Shown here: piece after piece, positions 26,336 through 35,273 of the stretch | Layout of the letters: each line of letters opens with the position of its first letter | Numbering within the stretch: the first letter of the stretch is position 1 | Source of the DNA: an uncultured Lachnobacterium sp. | GTDB taxonomy: Bacteria > Bacillota > Clostridia > Lachnospirales > Lachnospiraceae | Direction: 5' to 3' | DNA: 64,000 nt | NCBI GenBank assembly: GCA_900546625.1 | Contig: URDU01000009.1 | Span: forward strand, 1-64,000 | Made by a program: the position numbers and the translations under genes | The notes under the pieces: generated by a model | What the model was told of the DNA's origin: nothing | Seen by the model: only the letters and a program-made list of their open reading frames with translations | Database searches by the model: none

Positions 26336-27449
26336 TTAATCCGAACGTGTTGCAAGCCACTTCAGATAACCATTGATAAATATATCTATATTGCCATCAA
26401 GCACCGCATCCGCGTTACCGGTCTCCACATCTGTTCTGTGATCCTTGACCATAGTGTACGGCTGAAGCACATACGAACGTATCTGACTTCCCCAGCCAAT
26501 TTCCTTGACCTCGCCTCTGATGCCCGCCTCCTTTGCAGCATTTTCTTCCTGCTTCAAAAGATACAGCTTCGCCTTTAGCATCTGCATGGCTTTGTCCTTG
26601 TTCATATGCTGTGAACGCTCATTCTGACACTGTACCACAATTCCTGATGGGAAATGTGTGATACGGATAGCTGACGAGGTCTTATTGATATGCTGTCCAC
26701 CGGCTCCACTTGAGCGGTAGGTATCAATTCTGATATCCTCATCCTTCACCTCTATATCGAGGTCCTCCTCAATATCCGGCATGACATCACAGGATACGAA
26801 TGAGGTCTGCCTTTTTCCCGCCGCATTAAACGGCGAAATACGCACCAGCCTGTGCACGCCCTTTTCCGACTTCAGATATCCATATGCATTCTCTCCGTTT
26901 ACCTGGAAGGTAATGGACTTGATACCAGCTTCATCGCCATCGAGCGAATCGAGTACCTCAAGGGTAAAGCCCTTTTTATCAGCCCACTTTGAGTACATAC
27001 GAAACAGCATGGCCGCCCAGTCACATGACTCGGTACCGCCGGCACCTGCATTGAGTCTCAAAATCGCATTGCATTTATCATATTCTCCCGACAAAAGAGT
27101 CTTCATTCTGATACCGTCATATGTGCTCTCAAAATCATCAAGCATCTGCTGTATCTCGGGTATGAGTGACTCATCGTTCTCCTCATAGCCCATCTCAATC
27201 ATCGTCTCTATATCTTCGTACTGTTCCTTGAGCTTTGCGTACGTAGCGACATCGTCCTTCATACTCTTAAGCTCTTTCATCTTGCTCTGTGACTTCTCCG
27301 GGTCATCCCAGAAGTCAGGAGCTTCCATTTCTCGCTCTAATTCCTGGATTTTTTCTTCTTTATTAGCCAGGTCAAAGTGAATCCCTCACTTCCTGTAGTG
27401 GGGCTTTGTAGCCTTGGAGCGTGGATTTGAAATTATCCAACTCTACCAC
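26336..27449 (-). CDS. prfB: Peptide chain release factor 2, with programmed +1 frameshift
   Basis: RF2 releases peptides at UGA and UAA stops. The main frame (27373-26336) shows the stop-recognition motif SPF in VRISPFNAAGKRQ and the catalytic GGQ in SSGAGGQHINKTSS. The N terminus is in another frame: a GTG at 27449 after GAGGTG encodes 25 residues (VELDNFKSTLQGYKAPL...) and then meets CTT TGA C at 27377-27371. Slippage on CTT past one T continues as DLANKEEKIQELERE into the main frame, giving about 370 aa. This is the classical RF2 autoregulatory frameshift; an upstream AGG lies 6 nt before the CTT. It is not a broken gene. Confidence 0.93.
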
Positions 27450-27505
27450 AGAATCACCTCTTTCTTTGCATTTTTTGTTGGCCGCTTTTAGTTTTTTGGG
27501 ATTAC

Positions 27506-27714
27506 GCTTCCCGCATTCAGGTTGTGGGGTGCGGCGGGCACACAGTATATTCCTCTGAAAAATATGAAGTCAGCCACGGGATTTTTTTCGGATAGTGATT
27601 TTTTATCTTCACTTTGTTCCATTCATATAATTAATGGAACCCCGTGGCAGTTCATATTTTTCTTCGGAACATGCTATGTGCCGGCCGTAAACCCGGGTTT
27701 ACGGGGCGGGAAGC
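27506..27714. repeat. Large multibranched inverted-repeat element upstream of prfB
   Basis: The outer arms GCTTCCCGC (27506-27514) and GCGGGAAGC (27706-27714) pair perfectly. A second long imperfect stem joins about 27534-27580 with 27650-27686. Additional hairpins are a 20-bp perfect palindrome (27685-27704), CGCA/TGCG (27512-27533), AGTGA/TCACT (27594-27613) and GTTCCATT/AATGGAAC (27616-27640). It occupies the 372-nt gap between the vanZ-like gene and prfB. No gene seen in the gap. Confidence 0.6.
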
Positions 27715-27821
27715 TGGTTGTGACAGGAATTAAATATATATATTAAGTCTGCCATGTATCCTCTAATCAGCGTCATTATTTTTATTATACAGATTAAACT
27801 AAGAAACTGCAACTAAATTTG

Positions 27822-28322
27822 TTACTTATCATCACGCCTCTGTTTTGCGGTGCCTGCTGTATGCTTCGCATGCGCTACGTGGGTAACAAGTGCAATGAAT
27901 AGCAGCATAATGATGCCGCCTGTGGTATCAATCAGTACATCCGTGAATCTGCCGGCTCGGCCGGGAACGAACAGCTGGTGAAATTCATCTGTGCATGCAT
28001 ATAGGAAGGTTATGCCTATCGGTATTAAAAACTTTCTTCTGCCATGCAAGAACGAAAATGTCAAAAAGCCAAGCAATGTGAGAATGGCATACTCACTCAT
28101 GTGGGCGCACTTTCTCACCGGATAGTCTATAATCTCTGCCCTATCAAGCAGCTCGTGCTCATCCCAGTGGCTTGCGGTAATGGTATTGACCACAGAAACT
28201 ATGCGATAGCTGACGCTGCCGCTGAGCTCAGATGACTCGGTGTCAGGCTCCGCCGAAAACATAAAGATAACTACCATCCAGCACAGCATGAGAAAGCCTG
28301 CAATCTTATTTAAGCTTTTCAT
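27822..28322 (-). CDS. VanZ-family membrane protein
   Basis: A 166-aa protein with four predicted membrane segments (about 7-23, 75-92, 98-112, 132-150) and the conserved VanZ motifs RKCAHMSEYAILTLL (about 70) and CTDEFHQLFVPGRAGRFTDVLID (about 109-131). VanZ proteins are implicated in low-level glycopeptide or antimicrobial peptide resistance; the activity is unknown. The start overlaps the end of the S41 protease gene by 17 nt and uses GAGGTG inside that gene, so translation is probably coupled. Confidence 0.85.
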   Translation of the reverse strand: MKSLNKIAGFLMLCWMVVIFMFSAEPDTESSELSGSVSYRIVSVVNTITASHWDEHELLDRAEIIDYPVRKCAHMSEYAILTLLGFLTFSFLHGRRKFLIPIGITFLYACTDEFHQLFVPGRAGRFTDVLIDTTGGIIMLLFIALVTHVAHAKHTAGTAKQRRDDK

Positions 28323-29679
28323 TCATCACCTCAATCGCTTTCTGAAGCTGCACATCATACTGCATGTCATAGTCCGCATTTGTGTCACCTGTGTATTCGT
28401 AGTCCACCTCTACATCCGGCTCGATACCCTTTTTATGGATATTGTGACCGTTTGGTGTGTAGTACTTCGATGTGGTAATCTTTACAGCATCACCATCGGA
28501 AAGATTGTAGATAGTCTGTACAATTCCTTTTCCAAAGGTCTTTTTGCCTACTAGTGTGGCATCAATATAGCCGTCCTCATTATAATCCTTCATGGCTCCT
28601 GCAAAAATTTCAGACGCACTTGCACTGTTTTCATCGACAAGCACTACGATAGGACAGTCAATCTGTTTGCCATCGTCATCTCCAAAGGTCTGGACATTTC
28701 CGTTTTTATCCTTTGTATACACGACAGTTCCTGCAGGGAGCTTTCCAACTGTTTCTGCCGGAAGCAGTCTGTCAACCATTTCTGTCACTGCGGTAAGTAG
28801 TCCTCCCGGATTAGCACGCAAATCCACTATAAGTCCCTTCATACCCTGATTTGTAAGTCCATCGAGAGCCTCCTCAAACTGACTTGCTGTGTTTGTCTGA
28901 AACTCGCTGACCTGGATATATCCCACTCCATTGTCAAGCAGCTTGCTATCCACTGATGGCAGCTCAACATTTTTACGCTCCACCTCAACGGTAAATGGGT
29001 CTGTATCCTCGCCACGCCTGATTTCAAGCGTAACCTTTGTGCCCTCCTTGCCTCTTATTTTGGAAACAAGCTTTGTGAGATCCTCGGATGTTGCCTCAAC
29101 ACCGTCAACAGAGACTATTTCGTCATCCTTTTTAAGTCCTGCTTCCTCCGAAGGTGTTCCGCTGTATACCTTTGAAACTGTCACCTGCTTTGTGTCAGGA
29201 TCCTGCTTTAACGCTGCACCGATGCCATAATAAGTGCCTGTCGTGCTGATTTGCAGCTCCTTATATTCATCTGCGGTATAATAAACCGAATACGGATCAT
29301 TTAGTCCCTCCATCACACCATGCAGCAGACCGTTTTCCAAATCATCCTTATCGTAATCCTCATAGTAATACTCATCTATGTAGTTTGCGAGCTCATCGAT
29401 TTTCTGCACAGTCTTGTCATCAAGCACATCTGCGCTTTTTGCAACAGTATGCACGCTCCTGCCTGTAATCATTGTGTATGCAAAGAGTACTATCAATCCA
29501 AGCACAATAGTTGCTGCAATACCGGTTGCAATTCCTGCACCGAAGCCTTTTTTTAGGCCGTTGCTGCCACCGCCTTCATAATTTTGTGTGTAATTTTCTC
29601 TTAAAGCATCAGCTCCGCCATCAGGTGCATTTACTCTCTGCACATACGGATTGACATCCCTGTTGTTTGAATTGTCCAT
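28306..29679 (-). CDS. S41-family carboxyl-terminal processing protease
   Basis: A 457-aa membrane-anchored serine protease of the CtpA/CtpB type. After a cytoplasmic N terminus with Asn- and Gly-rich sequence comes one membrane span (about 47-72), then a helical region, a PDZ domain (GIGAALKQDP ... GTPSEEAGLKKDDEIVSVDG, about 145-225) and the catalytic core. The nucleophile is in VDENSASASEIFAGAM (about 340) and the general-base lysine in GKKTFGKGIVQ. The active domain is extracellular. It follows ftsEX, an arrangement common in Firmicutes where ftsEX controls cell-wall hydrolysis. Confidence 0.9.
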   Translation of the reverse strand: MDNSNNRDVNPYVQRVNAPDGGADALRENYTQNYEGGGSNGLKKGFGAGIATGIAATIVLGLIVLFAYTMITGRSVHTVAKSADVLDDKTVQKIDELANYIDEYYYEDYDKDDLENGLLHGVMEGLNDPYSVYYTADEYKELQISTTGTYYGIGAALKQDPDTKQVTVSKVYSGTPSEEAGLKKDDEIVSVDGVEATSEDLTKLVSKIRGKEGTKVTLEIRRGEDTDPFTVEVERKNVELPSVDSKLLDNGVGYIQVSEFQTNTASQFEEALDGLTNQGMKGLIVDLRANPGGLLTAVTEMVDRLLPAETVGKLPAGTVVYTKDKNGNVQTFGDDDGKQIDCPIVVLVDENSASASEIFAGAMKDYNEDGYIDATLVGKKTFGKGIVQTIYNLSDGDAVKITTSKYYTPNGHNIHKKGIEPDVEVDYEYTGDTNADYDMQYDVQLQKAIEVMNEKLK

Positions 29680-29712
29680 TTCAGTCCTGTCCTCTCTATA
29701 CTATATTTGAAC

Positions 29713-29747
29713 TTAAAACAGCCTGTCTCCGATCGGAGCCAGGCCGT
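29713..29747 (-). terminator. Hairpin between ftsX and the S41 protease
   Basis: An inverted repeat GCCTGtCTCCGA/TCGGAGcCAGGC (29721-29744) is followed on the minus strand by TGTTTTAAG. It probably terminates ftsEX. Confidence 0.65.
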
Positions 29748-29758
29748 CATAATTATTA

Positions 29759-30667
29759 TTATACTCTTAAATGTTTCCGAATTGTGAATCGACTTCCCAA
29801 AAAGCCGATTCCTACGCCCAGTATAAGTGCTACCGGTACAAGTGTAGAGAAAATCTCCTTTGTCGGGATAAATGTCATCATATTTCCTATAAAACTAAAC
29901 TTATTAGCAATATATGCACAAATCTTTCCATACATGACACTGAGCAGTCCCAGAGGAATCGCTGAGCCTATCAGTCCAATGAGAATACCTTCTACCACAA
30001 ACGGAGACCTGACAAGAAAATCCGTCGCTCCGATAAGCTTCATGATAGCTATCTCCTCTCGTCTGACCGCAATACCTGTAGTAACTGTATTGCTTATAAG
30101 GAAAATCGCAACACACAGAAGAATCAGAATGATACCTCCCGATACATAGCTGATAAGCTTATTTAAATCGGTCAGTGTATTGGCCACATCCTGCGACTGA
30201 TTTACCTTTCTGACTCCCTCGAGCCCCTTGATATAGTTGACAAGAGTCTGCTGCATAGAGACATCATTCAAATAAACCTGCAGATTTGCAGAATTGCTGA
30301 GAGGGTTGTCATCACCAAAGGAAGCCGCAGCATCGTCATAGCCCTCGAAATACTCCTTCTGGTAATCATTCCATGCATCGGCCGCTGATTGATAATCCAC
30401 CTTGCCAACCTCAGCCCTCTTTTCTATCTGGGCCTTGTCAGCTTTTATTGTGTCCTCTGTAGTGCCCTCATTAAAGAACACTGTGACAGCAACGCCCTCC
30501 TCAGCAGTCTTAACCATGCTTGAGAAGTTAGTCACAACTATATAAAACAGACCAAACATAAAAATACAGGCCGCCATTGTCGCTATGGATGCCAGTGAAA
30601 ACATCTTGTTTCTGAAAATATTCTTAAATCCCTGCTTGATTGAATAAAATAACGTATTAAGCCTCAT
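29759..30667 (-). CDS. ftsX: Cell division permease-like protein FtsX
   Basis: A 302-aa membrane protein with four predicted spans: one near residue 25-45, a long extracellular loop of about 110 residues, then three C-terminal spans (IILILLCVAIFLIS, GILIGLIGSAIPLGLL, LVPVALILGVGIGFLG). With FtsE it forms an ABC-type complex that activates peptidoglycan hydrolases at the division site. The start is set at 30667 (MRLNTLFYSIKQGF), which overlaps the ftsE end by 11 nt; a longer frame to 30700 adds residues not typical of the family. Confidence 0.9.
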   Translation of the reverse strand: MRLNTLFYSIKQGFKNIFRNKMFSLASIATMAACIFMFGLFYIVVTNFSSMVKTAEEGVAVTVFFNEGTTEDTIKADKAQIEKRAEVGKVDYQSAADAWNDYQKEYFEGYDDAAASFGDDNPLSNSANLQVYLNDVSMQQTLVNYIKGLEGVRKVNQSQDVANTLTDLNKLISYVSGGIILILLCVAIFLISNTVTTGIAVRREEIAIMKLIGATDFLVRSPFVVEGILIGLIGSAIPLGLLSVMYGKICAYIANKFSFIGNMMTFIPTKEIFSTLVPVALILGVGIGFLGSRFTIRKHLRV

Positions 30668-31340
30668 CACTATCACCATCCTTGCTGTCAGATACAACAA
30701 GACCTTTCTTTATAGTGATAACACGCTTCTTCATAACCTTAACAATCTCAAGATTATGGGTTACAACGATAACAGTTGTGCCTTTCTCGTTGATTTCCTC
30801 AAGCAGCTTCATAATCTCCCACGCATTGTTATTGTCCAGATTACCTGTCGGCTCGTCAGCAAGCAGCATGCTTGGCTCATTGACAAGAGCTCTTGCAATC
30901 GCTACTCTCTGCTGCTCTCCTCCTGAAAGCTCCCTCGGCTTTGACTTGTACTTTGCAGCAAGTCCTACCATAGAAAGCATCTGTGGCACCTTTTTCTTAA
31001 TAGTGGCTGTGGATGCACCGATAACCTTGAGTGCAAAAGCCACATTCTCATAAACATTTCTATCCTTTAATAATCTGAAGTCCTGGAAAACGACTCCAAC
31101 ATTTCTTCTGTATTTAGGAATCTGCTTGTGGCGAATACGCGCCAGATTCCTTCCGTCAACAGTAATCGTTCCGTCTGTAGGATCAAGTTCCTTTAAAAGA
31201 AGCTTAATCAAAGTGGATTTACCGGATCCGCTATCTCCGCATACGAAAACAAACTCTCCATCATCAATCTCCAGATTGACATCATTGAGAGCAGGTATAC
31301 CTGCAGAATATGCCTTACTGACATGTTCAAGTTTAATCAT
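30657..31340 (-). CDS. ftsE: Cell division ATP-binding protein FtsE
   Basis: A 227-aa ABC ATPase. Walker A GDSGSGKSTLIK (about residue 36), the FtsE-typical Q-loop sequence VGVVFQDFRLL, ABC signature ELSGGEQQRVAIARAL (about 138) and Walker B MLLADEPTGNLD are all present. It energises FtsX. The ATG has AAGGAG upstream and follows the PucR/CdaR-like regulator gene by 10 nt, so ftsEX may be read from that gene's promoter. Confidence 0.94.
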   Translation of the reverse strand: MIKLEHVSKAYSAGIPALNDVNLEIDDGEFVFVCGDSGSGKSTLIKLLLKELDPTDGTITVDGRNLARIRHKQIPKYRRNVGVVFQDFRLLKDRNVYENVAFALKVIGASTATIKKKVPQMLSMVGLAAKYKSKPRELSGGEQQRVAIARALVNEPSMLLADEPTGNLDNNNAWEIMKLLEEINEKGTTVIVVTHNLEIVKVMKKRVITIKKGLVVSDSKDGDSDEA

Positions 31341-31350
31341 TACTTTCTCC

Positions 31351-32436
31351 TTAATAGTCCATTGATTCCATATATTTCATATATTTGACTACCATAAGGG
31401 CAATCTTAAATGTGATGGCATCCTCGAACACTCTAAGGTCGAGCCCTGTACTTTTCTGAAGCTTGTCCAGTCTATATACAAGAGTATTTCTGTGAATGTA
31501 GAGCTGTCTTGAAGTCTCAGATACATTCAGGCTATTCTCAAAGAACTTATTTATAGTAGATAATATTTCTTCATCAAAATCGTCAGGGGATTTGCCATCG
31601 AATATCTCTTTGATAAACATCTTGCATAGAGGAATCGGGAGCTGATATATCAGACGACCTATTCCAAGCTGGGAATATGCTATAATATTCCTCTCCTCAA
31701 AGAAAATCTTTCCGACATCAAGAGCCATTCTGGCCTCCTTGTATGAGCGCGATACCTCTTTCAACTCGTTGATAACAGTACCATATGCAATATGTACCCC
31801 GTCTGCTTCGGATCTGAACAGATTCAAAATCACCTCGGCTGTCTTTCTGAGATCATCATAGGTCTCGTTTTCTGCCAGTTCCTTCACTACTATTATATTC
31901 TTCTCGTCAACAGCTGTAACAAAATCCTTTGATTTGCCACCGAAAAGACTTCTGATCTTCTCAAGCTCGTTGCCGTCCTTCTCCCTGTTTGTCTCAACAA
32001 TAAACACTACACGCCTCACTTCAATATCAATATGAAGCTTCTTCGCGCGATTGTATATATCAACCAGAAGGAGATTATCCAAAAGCAGATTCTTTATAAA
32101 GTTATCCTTGTCAAATCTCTCCTTGTACGCAACCAGGAGATTCTGGATCTGGAAGCTTGCAATCTTGCCTATCATATAGACATCCTCGCTGTCACCATAA
32201 GCTAAAAGCACGTACTCCAGCTGGTGATCATCAAAGACCTTGAAAAACTGGCATCCATTAATCACCTGACTGTCTGCAGGTGATGCAACAAAGGCCTGTG
32301 CCGGCTCTATAAACGCCTCAGCGTTTGGAAATGTAGCTGCAAGAATCTTGCCCTCTACATCTATCACACAAAGATCGGTTCTTGTAATTCCTTTAAGGCC
32401 ATCAATTGTATTTTGAAGTATCTGATTGGAAATCAT
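31351..32436 (-). CDS. PucR/CdaR-type transcriptional regulator
   Basis: A 361-aa regulator whose C-terminal 60 residues form the PucR helix-turn-helix (VSETSRQLYIHRNTLVYRLDKLQ), preceded by a central GGDEF-like CdaR domain (about 140-280) and an N-terminal sensing domain (VIDVEGKILAATFPNAEAF). In enterobacteria CdaR responds to carbohydrate diacids, but no such genes are next to it here. Its immediate position upstream of ftsE (10 nt) makes co-transcription with the division genes likely. Ligand and targets unknown. Confidence 0.82.
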   Translation of the reverse strand: MISNQILQNTIDGLKGITRTDLCVIDVEGKILAATFPNAEAFIEPAQAFVASPADSQVINGCQFFKVFDDHQLEYVLLAYGDSEDVYMIGKIASFQIQNLLVAYKERFDKDNFIKNLLLDNLLLVDIYNRAKKLHIDIEVRRVVFIVETNREKDGNELEKIRSLFGGKSKDFVTAVDEKNIIVVKELAENETYDDLRKTAEVILNLFRSEADGVHIAYGTVINELKEVSRSYKEARMALDVGKIFFEERNIIAYSQLGIGRLIYQLPIPLCKMFIKEIFDGKSPDDFDEEILSTINKFFENSLNVSETSRQLYIHRNTLVYRLDKLQKSTGLDLRVFEDAITFKIALMVVKYMKYMESMDY

Positions 32437-32537
32437 AAATCGTTCTCCTTCTCCCCTTTTTGGTAACTGTTCATTGCCCTCACAGTCACTTTATAACTAA
32501 TTGCATAAATACTTACTATTATTTTAATACATTCGCA

Positions 32538-32592
32538 CAAAAAAATAAAGAGGTAAATGTACAATTTTTACACATTTCCTCTTATTTTTTCT
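32538..32592 (-). terminator. Terminator of the WecG/TagA gene
   Basis: A long A/T-flanked hairpin: on the minus strand AAAATAAGAGGAAATGT pairs with the following ACATTTaCCTCTTTATTTT, and a T-rich run comes next. It lies 20-75 nt after the stop. Confidence 0.7.
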
Positions 32593-32612
32593 TTTATTGT
32601 TATAAGAATTAA

Positions 32613-33296
32613 CTATATCGAACTGTTTTGTCTGTGTTCATAGGTGTTGATAAGATGCGTAAGACGCTTCACATCAAGCATTTTTCTTATTTTCCCAATA
32701 AATCCATGTTTTTTCCCCATAAACTTATTATTTCCGATTCCGTACCAGAGATTCATCAAAAGCTTTTCCCTGTTATGCAAAAGAAACCTCTCCTGTGCCG
32801 GCGATGGGAGGAATGATGCAATCACATCAGGCGAGACTATGTTGATCTCATTGACAAGCTTTTCGCTGCATCCCTGTGAATCATCAAGAACACCCTTACC
32901 GGATATATGCGCTCTGTCAAATAATCCAAGCAGAAATCCTTCCGCCTCATCAGCGGCAGTCTGAGACTCTGCAATCACAAAGATTTTTTTATCATTTCTC
33001 TCAAGCCGCTTAAACAGCTCATAAAAGAAGTCATGGTCCTCTATCTCATGCCGACGCTGCAAGGTATCTGCCGACGCCGCCCTTAGTATGCCTTCATCCG
33101 CAATGACAGTATAATCGCATGCCTCCAGTGCCAGCTTCACCTCTTCGTCAGACTCAGTCAATGCCAGCGTATCCATATTCACTTCCTCAATTGTAGTGAG
33201 TATTCTCTCTGAAATACGCCTGTCGACTCTCATGATCATCTCGCGTACTGTGTAGTTATCAAGTTGTAGCCCTGCAATATCTATCTTTTTAATCAT
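32613..33296 (-). CDS. WecG/TagA/CpsF-family glycosyltransferase (GT26)
   Basis: A 227-aa cytoplasmic enzyme. The N-terminal VNMDTLALTESDEEV and ADEGILRAA segments (about 40-73) and the C-terminal FLPSPAQERFLLHNREKL...GIGNNKFMGKK segment match the GT26 fold, which transfers N-acetylmannosamine or related sugars to a lipid-linked GlcNAc. It stands alone, far from the polysaccharide operon at 50-63 kb, so it may serve a teichoic-acid-like or other envelope glycan. The 577-nt region upstream contains a DnaA-box cluster. Confidence 0.8.
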   Translation of the reverse strand: MIKKIDIAGLQLDNYTVREMIMRVDRRISERILTTIEEVNMDTLALTESDEEVKLALEACDYTVIADEGILRAASADTLQRRHEIEDHDFFYELFKRLERNDKKIFVIAESQTAADEAEGFLLGLFDRAHISGKGVLDDSQGCSEKLVNEINIVSPDVIASFLPSPAQERFLLHNREKLLMNLWYGIGNNKFMGKKHGFIGKIRKMLDVKRLTHLINTYEHRQNSSI

Positions 33297-33463
33297 AATT
33301 TGAAGTATAACAAAATTAACTTACATAATCAACACTTTTCCGAGTTGTCCGACAATTATAAAGTCTTTCATTCATATTATTTACAATTAAAATGTCAATA
33401 TTATTTCCGAAATATTACTAATTTAGTGCAACTTTATCAGAACTTTACAAAACAGTTGTTCTT

Positions 33464-33569
33464 TTGTTCACATTCAAAAATGTGGATAATGTGTATAACT
33501 CCGTGCATAACTCATTTTTAGGGCACTTTGAAACTTATTTTTGTTGATAGTTATCCACATTTATCCCCA
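33464..33569. promoter_or_regulatory. Cluster of DnaA boxes
   Basis: Three perfect TTATNCACA boxes: two abutting on the minus strand (33481-33489, 33490-33498) and one on the plus strand (33551-33559). Three further sites have one mismatch (33464-33472 plus, 33502-33510 minus, 33561-33569 plus). All lie within 106 bp of an AT-rich 577-nt gap that has no gene. Binding is inferred from the consensus. Confidence 0.6.
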
Positions 33570-33800
33570 TTCCAAATTCATTCTGTTTAGCATGTCCACT
33601 TTTTTGTGCATGTTGCTATTTTGATATATGTGATAAAAATTACTCTTGACAACCCTGTTTTCCATTCTGCCTGGATTTGCCCCCTTTTTTAAGTATATAT
33701 GTATATCGTAGAAGCCTCTTATTTCAAATATCATAAACAAAAATAACGTTTATTCTTATAATACTCTCATTTAATACTTTCATCATATACAGTCTATGCA

Positions 33801-33838
33801 GAAAAAAAGACCTCCATCTCATCGAGATGAAGGTCTTT
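33801..33838 (-). terminator. Terminator of the NlpC/P60 gene
   Basis: The arms AGACCTcCATCTC (33808-33820) and GAGATGaAGGTCT (33824-33836) pair with a 3-nt loop; a T run follows on the minus strand. It lies about 35 nt after the stop. Confidence 0.85.
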
Positions 33839-33873
33839 ATAGATTCATATTTACCTATCCGGCATGAATTTTA

Positions 33874-35097
33874 TTAGAAAATTCTTCTAACTGCAATAAT
33901 TGATTTGTAGTTAGCCGGTGATGTATATTTGATACCGTCTGATGGGTTGCTTGCATGTACAATAGTGTTTCCACCACAGTAGATAGCAACATGTCCGCTA
34001 TAGCAGATGATATCTCCAGGCTGCATATCGCTTGTGCTCACACCATATCCAACGCTTCTCATTGCTGATGAGCTATGTGGTAAGCTGATGCCAAACTGTG
34101 CATAAACTGACATTACAAATCCTGAACAATCTGTTCCGTTTGTAAGGCTTGAGCCACCGTAAACATAAGGATTGCCAACGAACTGTGATGCGTAATTAAC
34201 AACAGCCTGTCCGTTTGAACCGCTTGGTGCGCTATAGCTCTTTTCTGATGAAGAACTGTCAGATGATTTGCTTGAAGACTTAGATGACTTCTTTGCTGCT
34301 TTAGCTGCTGCCTTAGCCGCTTTTGCCTCCTCAGCCTTTCTAGCTGCCTCCTCGGCTGCCTTACGCTCTGCCTCTTCCTTGGCAAGTCTTGCTGCTTCCT
34401 CTTCCTTAGACTCAGCATAAGTGAACTCTGTATCGAGTGTCACATAATCTGTAGATACATATCCGGTACCGTCTGCGGTAGATACACCTACCCATCCGTC
34501 TGTGGACTCATCTACAACTGTGAGGTCATCCTCTCCTGACACAAGACCAAGCACTTCTGCATCTGTAGATGCTGTTGTTCTGACCTTGAGTGTCTCAGTA
34601 TTGACTGTTGCCACGCGGCGTCCTACGCTCTGTACGAGTGTATCGTCACCGACTACAACATAATCGCCCTTTACATATCCTGTTACTGAACCGGACTGGA
34701 TTTTGTACCATCCGTTATCAGTTGTCTCAAGTACTGTTCCAATTCCGTTGTTATAGAGCTTTCCAAGAGACTCGCTGTTTTCGTCCGCACTCGCACGTAT
34801 ATTAACACTGTCGCTAACCTGTGCAACTGCTGTATCAGCATATGCTGATTTAACCGGCTCGGCATCTGTTGCCGCAACATCTGTTGCAGTCTCTGATGTC
34901 TCATCACCTTTTAACATTACATCTGTCAACATAGATGTAACACCGGCTGTAAGAGTGTTTGATGTACTAACAATATCTGATGTATAACTAGCTACTCCTG
35001 CAGTAGGTCCAGCCGCGTATACTGCATATGGCACTGATGACAGAGCCATAAAGCCTGTAAGCACTCCGGCTGTGAGTTTCACATAATTTACTTTCAT
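33874..35097 (-). CDS. Secreted NlpC/P60 (C40) peptidoglycan hydrolase with two SH3 domains
   Basis: A 407-aa exported protein. The N terminus is a signal peptide (LTAGVLTGFMALSSVPYAVYA). Two bacterial SH3 domains follow (about 92-150 and 165-222), then a Lys/Ala/Glu-rich helical linker and Ser-rich stretch (about 230-290), and a C-terminal NlpC/P60 domain with catalytic Cys in NGTDCSGFVMSVY (about 324), His in GHVAIYCGG (about 370) and a third polar residue near IVHAS. It probably cleaves stem peptides during growth. A consensus promoter (35161-35189) and two tandem 20-bp repeats at the start of the transcript suggest high, regulated expression. Confidence 0.92.
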   Translation of the reverse strand: MKVNYVKLTAGVLTGFMALSSVPYAVYAAGPTAGVASYTSDIVSTSNTLTAGVTSMLTDVMLKGDETSETATDVAATDAEPVKSAYADTAVAQVSDSVNIRASADENSESLGKLYNNGIGTVLETTDNGWYKIQSGSVTGYVKGDYVVVGDDTLVQSVGRRVATVNTETLKVRTTASTDAEVLGLVSGEDDLTVVDESTDGWVGVSTADGTGYVSTDYVTLDTEFTYAESKEEEAARLAKEEAERKAAEEAARKAEEAKAAKAAAKAAKKSSKSSSKSSDSSSSEKSYSAPSGSNGQAVVNYASQFVGNPYVYGGSSLTNGTDCSGFVMSVYAQFGISLPHSSSAMRSVGYGVSTSDMQPGDIICYSGHVAIYCGGNTIVHASNPSDGIKYTSPANYKSIIAVRRIF

Positions 35098-35114
35098 TTT
35101 ACCCTCCGTTGTAT

Positions 35115-35154
35115 GAATTTGTAACAGTTATTACGAATTTGTTACAAATATTAC
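35115..35154. repeat. Two tandem 20-bp repeats at the start of the NlpC/P60 transcript
   Basis: GAATTTGTaACAgtTATTAC (35115-35134) and GAATTTGTtACAaaTATTAC (35135-35154) differ at three positions. They also create an inverted repeat (TTTGTAACA/TGTTACAAA). They lie just downstream of the -10 box, where a repressor or RNA-based control could act. Part of them (35130-35146) is one mismatch from the WalR pattern TGTWAH-N5-TGTWAH. Confidence 0.6.
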
Positions 35155-35160
35155 TTTGTC

Positions 35161-35189
35161 ATTATAGCAAAGCAACATATATATGTCAA
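35161..35189 (-). promoter_or_regulatory. Consensus promoter of the NlpC/P60 gene
   Basis: Minus strand: exact TTGACA (35184-35189), 17-nt spacer, exact TATAAT (35161-35166), 63 nt upstream of the ATG. Confidence 0.85.
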
Positions 35190-35273
35190 TGTTTTCTTAG
35201 TGAATTCTTAAGAAAATCTTGACATTTTCCAACGAATAGGACTTATGTCGCATGAAATACTTATGTAATAATT

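Noticed and set aside
26336..27449. prfB as a frameshifted pseudogene
   Set aside because: The break occurs exactly at CTT TGA C with the family's conserved N terminus upstream, which is the known programmed frameshift.
33464..33569. Chromosomal replication origin
   Set aside because: dnaA, dnaN, rpmH or other origin genes are not adjacent; the data support only a DnaA-box cluster.
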